64,000 nucleotides of DNA from Bacteroidota bacterium (GCA_024742495.1 JANSYJ010000003.1:310001-374000), one strand, 5' to 3'; positions 52,092-62,469 are shown, numbered from the stretch's first letter. A program made the numbers and translations. Notes: generated by a model not told the origin, from the sequence alone.

Positions 52092-52128
52092 AAAGGCCTC
52101 AAGCACTATTGTTTGGGGCCTTTTTTTA
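52092..52128. terminator. Terminator between convergent genes, possibly bidirectional
   Basis: AAAGGCCTCAAgcactattgTTTGGGGCCTTTTTTT. Confidence 0.75.
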
Positions 52129-54876
52129 ATAGAATCCGCGTCGGGCTCTATTAATGATATTCCCCAATTTGAGATCCAATACAAAGCGAATATTGGAAAG
52201 GTAATTTGCCTCCGAATAAAAATTGCGATCTTGATTCTGCATCGGTAAATACAGCTCTAAAAAATCAGTGAGAATAGCGACCCGCAGCCCGTAGTCCCAA
52301 TAAATGGCTTCTTCGCTTAAAGCCAGGTCTCCAAAAACACCGAAGGGACCATAAAACGGTATACTCAAATTGCTACTCACCAGGAACTCATCGGCAAAAG
52401 CATTGGTCTCACTTTTAAAACCTCCATCGGTGGTAAAGAATTGACGACTCCAAACACCATCCTGGTCAGATCGCCCAATGAAATAATAGTCAAACAAATA
52501 ATCCGGAGTACCGCTAATACCCAAGCTATAGAAGTTATCCCTAGAACCATTGCTGGCCAATTCATTCTTTAAAAATCCACCCGCAAATGCTCTCAATATT
52601 AACCACTTCTTATTGGGCAACATCCACCTTTGATCGTATTCCGCAAACATCTTTGTAAACTGTTCTGCAGCTTCTATGTGAAATCTAAAAATGGTAGGCC
52701 TCAATAGGGAGGTGTATTCCAGGCGATAATTGGCATTAAACACCGAATAACTGGCGGTTTGTAGCGTACTTAAGTCTTGAATATCAGGACTCACCTCTCT
52801 ATTTAAAATAACGCCCCTCAGTCGTATACCTTGAATATAGGGGCTGCGTGGATAGGGCTTTCTAATTTGGAAATTTAGAGAGGGGGATAATCGCCAAAAA
52901 GCCAAATCTTCGTCATAATGATTGTAGCGCGAATAAACCCCTAACCTTATCTGACGGAAAAAACTACTTTTTGGACTTACCCAATTATAGGCAAAGGATG
53001 CCGTTCCCGCTAGTTTTCCAGAACCAGTGCTGTATTCGGGAACCAAGGTATATTCGAATGGCTTTTGAACTAATAAGGATCGATTGGACAAATTTACTCC
53101 TAGCAAAAGCTTATCGTAGGCATTGTAATAAATGCTTGGGACATAAAACACCTGACTTGCTTCTGCTGCTTCAAAACTGTTGTAAAGTTGGAAGCGAATG
53201 GGTTCCATCCGTGGCAATAAAAAACGATCGTAATAGGTGTTGTTTTTCTGTCGATACTCGGCATGAATTAGATGCGCGTTAATCACCACTTTATCGTATT
53301 CATCATGAAAAAGCTGAACGGTTTTTTCCTTATCATGACCTTCATACCATTGCGTGATTATTGGCTTACCATCTTTAAATCCTGTTAAAGCGTAGGGTAA
53401 AGCCAAATCGCCCGAATTGTAAACGGTAGCGGTACTCACTGTAGGACAATACTCATAATCCCTAAGTTGATAGTCATATAGGTCGGCCGACTCCAAGGCA
53501 GGTCCAAAAAACCATTCGAGATCTTTATTGCAGAAATAGTTTAATCCAAATTGGAAGCTTTCATAAGTATCCAGACTGTCAGCCTTTTGTAGCATTTGAG
53601 CCATGGAACGTTTAAAGGTTCGTTCTCCGGTATAAGCTCTAAGATGACTTAGCATTAAATAGGCTTTGGCTTGAGAAATCGCCTCATAGTTTAATCGCGA
53701 AAGCGAATCTACGGGAGTGGCTAAGGCCTGATCTAAGCCTTGCCTTTGAAGAAATAGAAATAGGAATCTATTCTGATATCCGAAGTCAAAGGCATCAAAG
53801 CCAAAAAGACCATTTAATATTGGACTTTGAAAAGGAATCCATCGCTTTTGGGGATAACGACTTTTAACAAAAAGGTATTTGTAAAAGTAGGGAAGGCCTC
53901 TGGCTAACCAGGGCTGATTCCAGCCATCCGTATTTTTGGCATACCGCAGTTTCGCCTCCGCTTGAGCTTGCACAAGATCAATTCTTAAATCAATCCAGTC
54001 CTTTGGACGCTTTAAGGCAATTAATTTAGAGGATTGGTATTCCCCCTTTTTTTCATCTAAAAAAACAAAGCTAAGGTCCTGATTAATAGAATCATTTAGC
54101 TCCGACTTGAAAAAGGAACTAGACTCCTGAAAAGCAAGTAAGAAATTACGGTAGAAGTTTTGATCCGCTTCTGGTAAATACAAATATCCGCCATTAGCTA
54201 AAGGGTATTTATGGAAAATGGGCTCCATAAAAAGTTGTAATTGCCGAGCTTGCCCTGCCAAAATATGGACCTCGTTCTCAATATCATGTTCGCTAAGATT
54301 AGATAGCACTTGCATGCCAGGGCCAAGTTTAAGCTTCACCTTAAATTCCTCCAAAGGATAATGGGTATCGTAGTAATAGCTTAATGGATGGGCCTGACTG
54401 GCATTTTCATAGAAACGCGGAAGGAGGTCGATAATTCGCGTATTTGATTTTCCTCTACCATTACCGGTTATTTTTTGTGTCGGTAAGCGAAATGAAAAGG
54501 CCATGCTTATTTCTAGGGCTTCATTAGGCTTTACCTTTATGGCATACAGCTCTTTAAGCTCAGAAATGGAATACTCTACTCCATTAATTAGCAGGTGATT
54601 AATCCTGAAGTAAGCTTTATCCTCTTTGGGTGAAAAATGTAAATCAGGATCTTGGAACTCCCGTAATTGTTGATTTAAAAATGAGGTCTTGTCGATATAA
54701 GCCAGCAAGGGCAAATGAAGAATGGCTGAGTCTTTAGTTAATGATTGTTTAAGCTGATAATTCCAAGTGGCCTTAATAGTATCACTTCTTAAATCAAGAT
54801 CATAAGAATTCAATTGCCCCCATGTTGAATAGGAAAGGAGGAAAAGTGTGAATACAAAGAATCGCTTTTGGAACAT
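52126..54876 (-). CDS. Degenerate M1-peptidase-like protein with C-terminal outer-membrane beta-barrel-like region
   Basis: M1-like PRF..., GWNQPWLARGLPYFYKYLF region without HExxH; beta-strand-rich C-terminal ~350 aa. Confidence 0.5.
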   Translation of the reverse strand: MFQKRFFVFTLFLLSYSTWGQLNSYDLDLRSDTIKATWNYQLKQSLTKDSAILHLPLLAYIDKTSFLNQQLREFQDPDLHFSPKEDKAYFRINHLLINGVEYSISELKELYAIKVKPNEALEISMAFSFRLPTQKITGNGRGKSNTRIIDLLPRFYENASQAHPLSYYYDTHYPLEEFKVKLKLGPGMQVLSNLSEHDIENEVHILAGQARQLQLFMEPIFHKYPLANGGYLYLPEADQNFYRNFLLAFQESSSFFKSELNDSINQDLSFVFLDEKKGEYQSSKLIALKRPKDWIDLRIDLVQAQAEAKLRYAKNTDGWNQPWLARGLPYFYKYLFVKSRYPQKRWIPFQSPILNGLFGFDAFDFGYQNRFLFLFLQRQGLDQALATPVDSLSRLNYEAISQAKAYLMLSHLRAYTGERTFKRSMAQMLQKADSLDTYESFQFGLNYFCNKDLEWFFGPALESADLYDYQLRDYEYCPTVSTATVYNSGDLALPYALTGFKDGKPIITQWYEGHDKEKTVQLFHDEYDKVVINAHLIHAEYRQKNNTYYDRFLLPRMEPIRFQLYNSFEAAEASQVFYVPSIYYNAYDKLLLGVNLSNRSLLVQKPFEYTLVPEYSTGSGKLAGTASFAYNWVSPKSSFFRQIRLGVYSRYNHYDEDLAFWRLSPSLNFQIRKPYPRSPYIQGIRLRGVILNREVSPDIQDLSTLQTASYSVFNANYRLEYTSLLRPTIFRFHIEAAEQFTKMFAEYDQRWMLPNKKWLILRAFAGGFLKNELASNGSRDNFYSLGISGTPDYLFDYYFIGRSDQDGVWSRQFFTTDGGFKSETNAFADEFLVSSNLSIPFYGPFGVFGDLALSEEAIYWDYGLRVAILTDFLELYLPMQNQDRNFYSEANYLSNIRFVLDLKLGNIINRARRGFY

Positions 54877-54998
54877 GGCTCAAAGATAGAAAGCTCAGGG
54901 AAGGGTAGAGGCCTTTTTTTAGAAGCCAAAACCTGGAAGTTGATGTTAGTCTAATGAGTTATAGAACAGTGCTTTAAACCCGTGTAAGAAGGCTAAAA

Positions 54999-55853
54999 TC
55001 AATAGATTGCAGCAGGATCCTGCCTAAGAATACGGACCATTAAGCGATAGAGTGCAGGAACTTTAGATTGAAACTCTTTGGGACGCTCAATAAAGTTCTC
55101 GCAACAAACGGCAAAAAACTCATGGATATTGGTTTTGGCATAATCTCTTAAAAAACCATGCGCATTACCATAGCCATCAATGAAGCTCTTATAAGCCATT
55201 TGAAAGTCTTTATAGTCTTTGGGCTGTATAAAGCTATGATTGCGATTAATAATTTTATTCTCCAGCTTTAGGGCATGGGCTATTTCATGCACGCCTAAAT
55301 TAATACCATCCTCACGGTCGGCATTGCCTTTCTCAAAATTGGTCCAAGAGAGCACAATTAAGCCTCTAATATTTACTTCACCCTGATGATATTGCTGACT
55401 AATTTTTGAGTAGTAATTGTCGCGATAGATTAAAATCCTTTGGAAATGATCAAAATTAAAACGCGTAAAGCCAAAGGTCAATTCTACCGCTGTGCCTGCT
55501 ATTAGAGCTTTTTTACGATCGTCGATCACTAAACCCCTGGACCGGGGAATGAACTGCTTCTGATTAATAAAGTATTGTACGCGTTTTTCAAATCGTTGCT
55601 TAGCCTTGGGATCCAGATGTCTATAAAGCGGAATTTCGGCCAGGAATAGTTTATACCGTGGTTTTATTTTCCGAGGTGGCAGCTTTCCTATCGATTGAGC
55701 CAGTCCGATTATTGGAACTACTATTAACAAAAAAAAGGCTAGAGCCAAGGCTAGACCAATAGCAAGGGCTGAAGGTTCCTCCCTAGAATCGCCTACGGTA
55801 TTCCAAATGACAAGAAAAGAAGATAAAATCATAGCGGCCACTAAATTAGCCAA
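54999..55853 (-). CDS. MtfA/M90-family zinc peptidase
   Basis: GINLGVHEIAHALKLENKIINRNH, TNIHEFFAVCCENFIERPKEF. Confidence 0.85.
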   Translation of the reverse strand: MANLVAAMILSSFLVIWNTVGDSREEPSALAIGLALALAFFLLIVVPIIGLAQSIGKLPPRKIKPRYKLFLAEIPLYRHLDPKAKQRFEKRVQYFINQKQFIPRSRGLVIDDRKKALIAGTAVELTFGFTRFNFDHFQRILIYRDNYYSKISQQYHQGEVNIRGLIVLSWTNFEKGNADREDGINLGVHEIAHALKLENKIINRNHSFIQPKDYKDFQMAYKSFIDGYGNAHGFLRDYAKTNIHEFFAVCCENFIERPKEFQSKVPALYRLMVRILRQDPAAIY

Positions 55854-55887
55854 TCATCAAATTGTATATTCGTTTTAAAGCCAATAA

Positions 55888-56394
55888 ATGAATCTCAGTC
55901 AACTTTATTCCAAAGCTCAGAAGAGCTCCTTCCATAAATTTCTATTGGAAAAAGCCTTAGGCCGATTTGTACCCTTTAATGGTTCTCATCGATTTAAAGT
56001 TGCTCATATTTCCCAGTACAGCTTAAGGATAATGGCTCCCTATCGCCGTTCTAATATGAATCACCTCAAGGGGATTCACGCCTGCGCCATGGCCACTATT
56101 GCCGAAATTAGCTCTGGTCTGCTTTTAATTAGCATCCTTGATGCTAAACGGTATAGAATCATCCTTCAAAAACTAGAATTGGAATATCATTATCAAGCTA
56201 AAAGCGATACCATTGCTCGCTTTGAAATTGATGAAGAATGGTTGCAAGATCGAATCTTGGAGCCTCTGGAAAACTCGGATCGGGTTTTTGTTGATTGCTC
56301 CATTGCCCTTTTTGACGCGAAAGGCAATGAGGTTGCAACCGCTATTGCGCGCTGGCAGATTAAAAATTGGCAAGCAGTGAAAACCAAGGTTTAA
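55888..56394 (+). CDS. DUF4442 (hotdog-fold thioesterase-like) protein
   Basis: HRFKVAHISQYSLRIMAPYRRSNMNHLKGIHACAMATIAEISSGLL. Confidence 0.8.
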   Translation: MNLSQLYSKAQKSSFHKFLLEKALGRFVPFNGSHRFKVAHISQYSLRIMAPYRRSNMNHLKGIHACAMATIAEISSGLLLISILDAKRYRIILQKLELEYHYQAKSDTIARFEIDEEWLQDRILEPLENSDRVFVDCSIALFDAKGNEVATAIARWQIKNWQAVKTKV

Positions 56395-57248
56395 TGAATG
56401 AACGGGCCAGTCCTTATTTTCAACTTCATCTGGCCGTGGCACTTTTTGGCTTAGCAGGACTATTTGGTCGTTGGTTAAACCTGCATCCCATACTTATCGT
56501 ACAGGGTCGCACAGGCTTTGCGGCCTTAGGTCTACTACTTTTTTTACTCTTTAGCCGCGGATTTGAAAAAGGAACTTTAAGCTACTACCGGAATACCGCC
56601 ATTCTTGGATTGGTGCTAGCATTTCATTGGTTTGCATTTTTTAAAGCCATTCAACTAACAAGTTTGGCCTTGGCTCTTTTAAGTTTTGCCAGTTTCCCGC
56701 TATTCACCCTAATGCTCGAATGGCTGCAGGGTAAAGAGAAAATATTCAAGTTCGATTTCCTTCTGGTTCTGCTCAGTTTGGGAGGTACTTTTCTAATTAT
56801 CCCGAGTGATGTGAATTCACCAAATTTTAGAGGGGTAATTTGGGGTTTGGCCTCTGGTTTAAGTTTTGCCCTAATGACGGTATTAAATAGAAGCTTAGTG
56901 CAAAATGTAAAGGCCCTTCGATTGGCATTTCATCAAAATGCCTTTGCAGCCTTATTTTTATTGGGATTTAGTTTGCAGTTGGATCTAAGTTTTTCTGCGA
57001 GCGAAATCAGCCTTTTAGTGCTGCTTGGTTTGGTGTTTACCGCTTTATCTCACAGTTTGTTTGTAAATGCCCTAAAATCGGTGAAAGCCAAAACGGCCTC
57101 ATTAATAGCGGCCTTAGAACCCATATATGGCATTGTTGCAGCCTATTTTTTATTTTCCGAGATTCCCAGCATGCGATCCTTATTGGGAGGAGCGCTGATT
57201 ATTAGCGCGGGCCTTATATCTCAATTTAGAAATAAGCTTAAAACTTAA
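56394..57248 (+). CDS. DMT-family (EamA) transporter
   Basis: 10 TM helices; ATG at 56394 overlaps the upstream TAA and is preferred over the 56367 ORF start. Confidence 0.85.
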   Translation: MNERASPYFQLHLAVALFGLAGLFGRWLNLHPILIVQGRTGFAALGLLLFLLFSRGFEKGTLSYYRNTAILGLVLAFHWFAFFKAIQLTSLALALLSFASFPLFTLMLEWLQGKEKIFKFDFLLVLLSLGGTFLIIPSDVNSPNFRGVIWGLASGLSFALMTVLNRSLVQNVKALRLAFHQNAFAALFLLGFSLQLDLSFSASEISLLVLLGLVFTALSHSLFVNALKSVKAKTASLIAALEPIYGIVAAYFLFSEIPSMRSLLGGALIISAGLISQFRNKLKT

Positions 57249-57909
57249 GTTGAAGGTGCTGTTCCACCAATTGACGGATACATCCTTCGCCACCTTTTTT
57301 GTTGAGGACTTTAACATCTGGGTGTAATAGCACTTCCTCAACCGCATCAGCAGGAGCGAAGGCCGCACCAACTGCTTCCAAAACAGGAATATCATTCACA
57401 TCGTCACCGATATAAGCCACTTCATCAAAACCAAGATTTTCGGCTTTAAGCCATTTTTCTAAGATTTCTATTTTCGGCTCTTTGCCCACATAAACGAGCT
57501 CAATTCCCAATTGCTTGGCCCTTGCCTCCACAACACCCGTTGAGTGACCGTGGGAGATTATCCCCACTATAATATCGGATTCTTGGGCCCTTTTAATGCC
57601 CATTCCATCTTTTACATTGAAAATCTTAGTGTGCTCGCCATCAGTGCTAACAATCATCTCACCTTTAGTAAGAACACCGTCGCAGTCCATTACCAGCATC
57701 TTCACCTTTTTGGGTGCCTGATCAATTCGCTTTTTAAACAGGACTTCTGCAGGATAGCCAGTTTCTTCCGCAATTCTAAAAAGGTCGAAAACCTCCAAGC
57801 TCGCCCCGCGGGAAAAACGCTCTATGGTAGCGTATAAGCGATGAGTAGGGGATATTGATCTTTGTAGATAATGCAGATTTGCCCTTAAATTATCCCAATG
57901 ATCGGTCAT
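57238..57909 (-). CDS. kdsC: KdsC-type HAD phosphatase (Kdo-8-P phosphatase) with N-terminal HTH-like extension
   Basis: KVKMLVMDCDGVLTKGEMIVSTDGEHTKIFNVKDGMGIKRAQ, YIGDDVNDIPVLEAVGAAFAPADA; next to kdsA and kdsD. Confidence 0.88.
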   Translation of the reverse strand: MTDHWDNLRANLHYLQRSISPTHRLYATIERFSRGASLEVFDLFRIAEETGYPAEVLFKKRIDQAPKKVKMLVMDCDGVLTKGEMIVSTDGEHTKIFNVKDGMGIKRAQESDIIVGIISHGHSTGVVEARAKQLGIELVYVGKEPKIEILEKWLKAENLGFDEVAYIGDDVNDIPVLEAVGAAFAPADAVEEVLLHPDVKVLNKKGGEGCIRQLVEQHLQLKF

Positions 57910-58679
57910 GCTAAGGCTTTACGGATTTTCATGCACTTCTCTAAAATGGGAGCCAGGCGTTTAAGTTCCAGCATGGTATAAGGATCGGAACTTGCATTAT
58001 GTGGCTCGGGATGGGTTTCAATGAAAAAGCCATCGGCACCAGTGGCAATGGCCGAAAGGGCAATGGTTTCAATTAATCGAGGATCACCGCCAGTTACACC
58101 CTCAGTGCGATTTGGTTTTTGTACCGAATGGGTGCAATCCATAATTACGGGAACGCCAAGATCTTTCATCCGGGCAATGCTGGTCGCATCCACAATTAAA
58201 TCGGAATAACCAAAAGTAACGCCACGCTCGCAGGCCCAAACCTTATTATTCCCAGTACTGCGCACTTTTTCAATAGGCCACTTCATGGCTTCCGGGGAAA
58301 GGAATTGACCTTTTTTAACATTCACGCCTTTGCCCGTATTGCCGGCGGCCAGCAGTAAATCGGTTTGGCGACATAGGAAAGCTGGAATTTGCAGGTGATC
58401 TACGTATTGGGCGGCCAGGGCGGCTTCATCACTTTCGTGGATATCGGTGATGGTTTCAATATTCAATTCGCGACCAATATCCCTTAGGATTTCGAGGGCT
58501 TCTTGGTCTCCAATGCCGGTAAATGAGTCCAATCGCGAACGGTTGGCCTTGCGGTAACTGCCTTTAAAGATATAATGGATATCGAGGTCTTCGCAGATGG
58601 ACTTTACGGTCTTGGCAATGCTGAAGGCAAGATCCCTATCTTCAATGGCACAAGGCCCGGCTATTAAAGTGAATTTCAT
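57906..58679 (-). CDS. kdsA: 3-deoxy-8-phosphooctulonate synthase
   Basis: IAGPCAIEDRDLAF, FKGSYRKANRSRLDSFTGIG, DCTHSVQKPN, FFIETHPEPHNASSDPYTML. Confidence 0.97.
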   Translation of the reverse strand: MKFTLIAGPCAIEDRDLAFSIAKTVKSICEDLDIHYIFKGSYRKANRSRLDSFTGIGDQEALEILRDIGRELNIETITDIHESDEAALAAQYVDHLQIPAFLCRQTDLLLAAGNTGKGVNVKKGQFLSPEAMKWPIEKVRSTGNNKVWACERGVTFGYSDLIVDATSIARMKDLGVPVIMDCTHSVQKPNRTEGVTGGDPRLIETIALSAIATGADGFFIETHPEPHNASSDPYTMLELKRLAPILEKCMKIRKALA

Positions 58680-59275
58680 TATTTACGTGCTTTATCGCCC
58701 AGATAACCAGAATGATGGCGTTTGGCGTATTCTTCTTTGGTGAATCCTATTTTTTCCATTAATAGGGTGACTAAAACATCTCCAACTACGGTCATGGCGG
58801 TGGTGGAAGTGGTGGGAGTAAGGCCTAATGGGCAAATTTCCTGAGGATTTCCAGTATTTAAAACCACATCTGAAAAATCTGAAAGCGCGCCATCGGGATG
58901 ACCCGTTAGCCCAATGATTTTAATTTCGGGATGCAGGTTTTTTACCAGATACTCCAACTCCACAATTTCTCGAGTTTTCCCCGAATTGGAAATTAGAAAC
59001 ATAATGTCGTTTTCCTGCACCATACCCAAATCTCCATGCTGCGATTCACTTGGGTGTAAGAATATAGCTGGCGTTCCAGTAGAACTTAAGGTAGTGGCAA
59101 TGTTTACCCCAATTTGACCTGCCTTGCCCATTCCGGAAACAACCACTTTTCCTTTTTTAAGATGAACTTGTTGGTGGATTAGGTCAATGGCTTTTTCAAT
59201 GACCCCATCAATAGGAATATTTTGAATTGCCTCAATTTCTTTGGCAATAAGCGATTTAATTTTTTCTTGAATCAT
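58679..59275 (-). CDS. kdsD: SIS-domain arabinose-5-phosphate isomerase (KdsD-like, lacks CBS domains)
   Basis: KGKVVVSGMGKAGQIGVNIATTLSSTGTPAIFLHPSESQHGDLGM, SNSGKTREIVEL, ICPLGLTPTTSTTAMTVVGD; ATG at 59275 preferred. Confidence 0.88.
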   Translation of the reverse strand: MIQEKIKSLIAKEIEAIQNIPIDGVIEKAIDLIHQQVHLKKGKVVVSGMGKAGQIGVNIATTLSSTGTPAIFLHPSESQHGDLGMVQENDIMFLISNSGKTREIVELEYLVKNLHPEIKIIGLTGHPDGALSDFSDVVLNTGNPQEICPLGLTPTTSTTAMTVVGDVLVTLLMEKIGFTKEEYAKRHHSGYLGDKARK

Positions 59276-59285
59276 TGGGAGACAA

Positions 59286-59939
59286 TTATAGCAAAAGTTT
59301 TCCGTCGCGCATTTCAATTAAGCGATCCGCTTTTTCCGCTAAGTTGCGATTATGAGTAATTATAATGAAGCTGGTTCCAAACTCCTTTCTAATCTGATCA
59401 AAAAGAAGGTGAATGTCATTGGCATTTTTACTATCCAAATTACCGGTAGGCTCATCGGCTAATACTAAATCGGGTTGGTTCATAAGGGCCCGAGCAATGG
59501 CCACCCTTTGTTGTTCACCACCGGAGAGGGCGGAAGGCTTATGCAGCAGGCGATCACTCAATCCCATGAAATCCAGTAATTCTGCGGCCCGCTTTAAACT
59601 TTCAGATTTAGGCTTTTTAGCAATTAAGCCTGGAATGGCAACATTTTCTTGGGCCGTGAACTCGGGTAGTAAATGATGAAACTGAAAAATAAAGCCCAGG
59701 TGTTCATTGCGAAATTGATTGAGTCGCTTGCGGCTAAATTGGGTTATATCCTCACCATTAAATAGAATCTGCCCTTTATCGGCCTCTTCTAAGGTGCCTA
59801 TTATTTGTAGTAGAGTGGTTTTTCCTGCGCCACTTGCTCCCATAATAGATACTAGCTCGGCCTTTTCCACCGTGAGGTCTACACCTTTTAATACGGCCAG
59901 CTCTCCAAAGGATTTATAGATTCCTACTGTTTTAATCAT
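59286..59939 (-). CDS. ABC transporter ATP-binding protein (LolD/MacB-like)
   Basis: Walker [12 protein letters not shown], signature [33 protein letters not shown]. Confidence 0.93.
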   Translation of the reverse strand: MIKTVGIYKSFGELAVLKGVDLTVEKAELVSIMGASGAGKTTLLQIIGTLEEADKGQILFNGEDITQFSRKRLNQFRNEHLGFIFQFHHLLPEFTAQENVAIPGLIAKKPKSESLKRAAELLDFMGLSDRLLHKPSALSGGEQQRVAIARALMNQPDLVLADEPTGNLDSKNANDIHLLFDQIRKEFGTSFIIITHNRNLAEKADRLIEMRDGKLLL

Positions 59940-59940
59940 A

Positions 59941-62355
59941 TTAATTCCTTTCTCCTTTTAATTGCCTGCGGGTACGATCATAGTCTAAAAAGTAGGCTAA
60001 ACGAATCGAAAGGTTGTTTTGAACCGGTGATGTGAAGGCATTGTCGAGGTTTTGAAGATAACTATCTTCAATATTATCGCCAACATTGGAAAGTGCTACT
60101 CGATATAGTATAACCATTTCACTCGCCGGAGCAAACCACCATGAAAAGCGAAGGTCGAGGTTTAAAGTATTGAAATAAAGGTCATTATTCAAATCATCGT
60201 CGCGCAAGCTCAAATTGCCATCACTTCTTAAATCATAATAACTATCGTATTCCACTCTGCTCCAAAATTGACGTAAACGCAAACCTAAAGTAGCTTTAGG
60301 GTTAATGGCATAACGACCATCAATTAATAGGGTGAGGTTTTTTACATCCCGCTCACCAAACACGGGCTCTCCCGCTTCAATGGATGCAAATCCACGATCG
60401 GCATAAGTAAGGTCAAAAGTGGCTTGAGGGATTATAAAGAAATGGTCTCCTAATCGAACACGCGGTTCAATATTTATATTGTAATAATTACGGCCCCACT
60501 CGGGGGTACTGCTGTAAACTAAATCGAGATCTAAAGCTAGAGGCTTTCTATAATCGGTAGATAGAAAGTAGGTAGTTGAATAGTTTAATGGCTTTCTAAA
60601 ACTAGCGTCTGCCACTCTTGGCTCAAAATAATCGTTGGCTGGAATGGGCCTAAATCGCAGCCGAAGCCCAGTTCCTGTAAAGTCTCTTAGTAGAAAAAAG
60701 CTGTTGAGGCCCAAATAAAACTCTTCGAACTTCTGGTTTTCATAAAGCATCGAATAGACCGAGAAAATGGTGAAGGAAGTTCTATTGAATAATCCACTAG
60801 GCTTAAAGGTGGCATATTCGAGTTCACTGTAATTGCGAATCCAGTTATTTCGGGCCTGAAAACCAAGGTCATTAGGATTGTAGTCTTCCGTTATAACCGT
60901 TTGCTGGGTAGCCCATCGCCAATTGCCATCTACATCTCCAAAGCGAAAGTAATATTGCTCGCCACTGGTATTGGCTCGACCTTCATTAAATTGATCACTT
61001 CGCTTTAATTCAAGATCCACTCTATACTGACCGCTTTTAGTAAAAATACTGGCCAGAAGCCCCGCGACATTGGCATCCGTAAACTCTCCATTTCTTAAGG
61101 TATTGGTGTTGATGAAGCTCACACTGGAGTTGCGATTAAAGCGCTGATCAAGCACAAAAATATTGTAATTGGTAAGCGGTTCTAATAGGGCCTTTTTTTG
61201 AGTGCCTGCCGAATCAATTATACTATAGTTATTATCGGTAACCGCATTTAATACTCCGATACCCAGATTGCCATTAGTGCGCCCGGATATTTTGGTAGCA
61301 TTTAAGAGACGGGTAAACTCAGTTCGTACCGTAATATTGGTGTCATTACCGCTCAAATCTTGATTGGTAATATTCCGTGGAGCTCCGCCAATTCTCCGCG
61401 AATAAAAAAGGTTTCCCAAGCTAAATAGCTCCGTACCCTCATTAAAAAACTGCCGATTTTCATCGAACTGTATTTCAAAGGCGCTCAAGTTTAAAAACTG
61501 ATCGTCAAAAGCCACCTGTCCAAAATCCGGAATTAGGGTAGCATCAAGGGTGAAACTTTCATTAATCCCATACTTCAAATCCATTCCGGCATTAAAATCC
61601 AAATTGGTTTCTCCCATGAAGTTATCTACATAAGAAGAGGCGTAAGGCATTAGGGATAAGCGAATGGGCGGATTAATATCTCTTATATTCTTTAATACCC
61701 CAGCTTGATATTCCCAACTATAACCTGATCCGCGGTCAATGTAATTCCAAGAATACTCCTTACGTGAGCGCCGAATACTGCGAATAACATTAAAGCCCCA
61801 ATCCTTTTGCATCTGACTGGGAAAGCGCAGAGATATATAGGGGATTTTCACTTCACAAACCCATCCTTCATCGGTAATTTGAACGGCCGAATACCAAATT
61901 GAATTAATGGAATAGTCATCCCCATTAGCAGTGGTTCTGCTATCGCCTTGAGTGCCAGCAGCGGTTACAAAAAAGGAAAAGTCATTCTGACCATCATTAA
62001 ATGGATTAATGGCAATGGCTAACCAATCATGGTTTTGATTAACATCATCTCTTTGGGTAATTTGTTTGAGAATAGAATCGGGGGCAGGATCCTTCATTAT
62101 TAAGCCAAAACAGATGGCTTCATCGGTATAAAAGACTTTTACTTTAGTTTCAAACTGTTTGGGGATTTCGTCACCATTTCCAGGCGAAAGCATCACAAAA
62201 TCAAGGGCTTCTGGGGCATGCTGCCAAATCGAATCATTTAAGAAGCCATCTACAATTATATCGGCATCCGTTTTTAGAGGTTCCAAACTTTTCTTCTGGG
62301 CATTTGCCGTGGAAAAGCAGAGTAGGCAGAGCAAAAATGCGGTTTGTTTAAACAT
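59941..62355 (-). CDS. DUF5916 / CBM9-like outer-membrane protein
   Basis: IIVDGFLNDSIWQHAPEALDFVMLSPGNGDEIPKQFETKVKVFYTDEAICFGLIMKD; large beta-barrel-like C-terminus; ATG at 62355 preferred. Confidence 0.85.
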   Translation of the reverse strand: MFKQTAFLLCLLCFSTANAQKKSLEPLKTDADIIVDGFLNDSIWQHAPEALDFVMLSPGNGDEIPKQFETKVKVFYTDEAICFGLIMKDPAPDSILKQITQRDDVNQNHDWLAIAINPFNDGQNDFSFFVTAAGTQGDSRTTANGDDYSINSIWYSAVQITDEGWVCEVKIPYISLRFPSQMQKDWGFNVIRSIRRSRKEYSWNYIDRGSGYSWEYQAGVLKNIRDINPPIRLSLMPYASSYVDNFMGETNLDFNAGMDLKYGINESFTLDATLIPDFGQVAFDDQFLNLSAFEIQFDENRQFFNEGTELFSLGNLFYSRRIGGAPRNITNQDLSGNDTNITVRTEFTRLLNATKISGRTNGNLGIGVLNAVTDNNYSIIDSAGTQKKALLEPLTNYNIFVLDQRFNRNSSVSFINTNTLRNGEFTDANVAGLLASIFTKSGQYRVDLELKRSDQFNEGRANTSGEQYYFRFGDVDGNWRWATQQTVITEDYNPNDLGFQARNNWIRNYSELEYATFKPSGLFNRTSFTIFSVYSMLYENQKFEEFYLGLNSFFLLRDFTGTGLRLRFRPIPANDYFEPRVADASFRKPLNYSTTYFLSTDYRKPLALDLDLVYSSTPEWGRNYYNINIEPRVRLGDHFFIIPQATFDLTYADRGFASIEAGEPVFGERDVKNLTLLIDGRYAINPKATLGLRLRQFWSRVEYDSYYDLRSDGNLSLRDDDLNNDLYFNTLNLDLRFSWWFAPASEMVILYRVALSNVGDNIEDSYLQNLDNAFTSPVQNNLSIRLAYFLDYDRTRRQLKGERN

Positions 62356-62469
62356 TATTAAACAGGGGAGATTAGTAAATGCGGGCAAAGGTAGATAAAA
62401 GGCTTGCAAAATTTTCCTGCCTTGATTTTGGATGGTATTTTTGCGGCGATTAGCATAAATAGCAAATTC

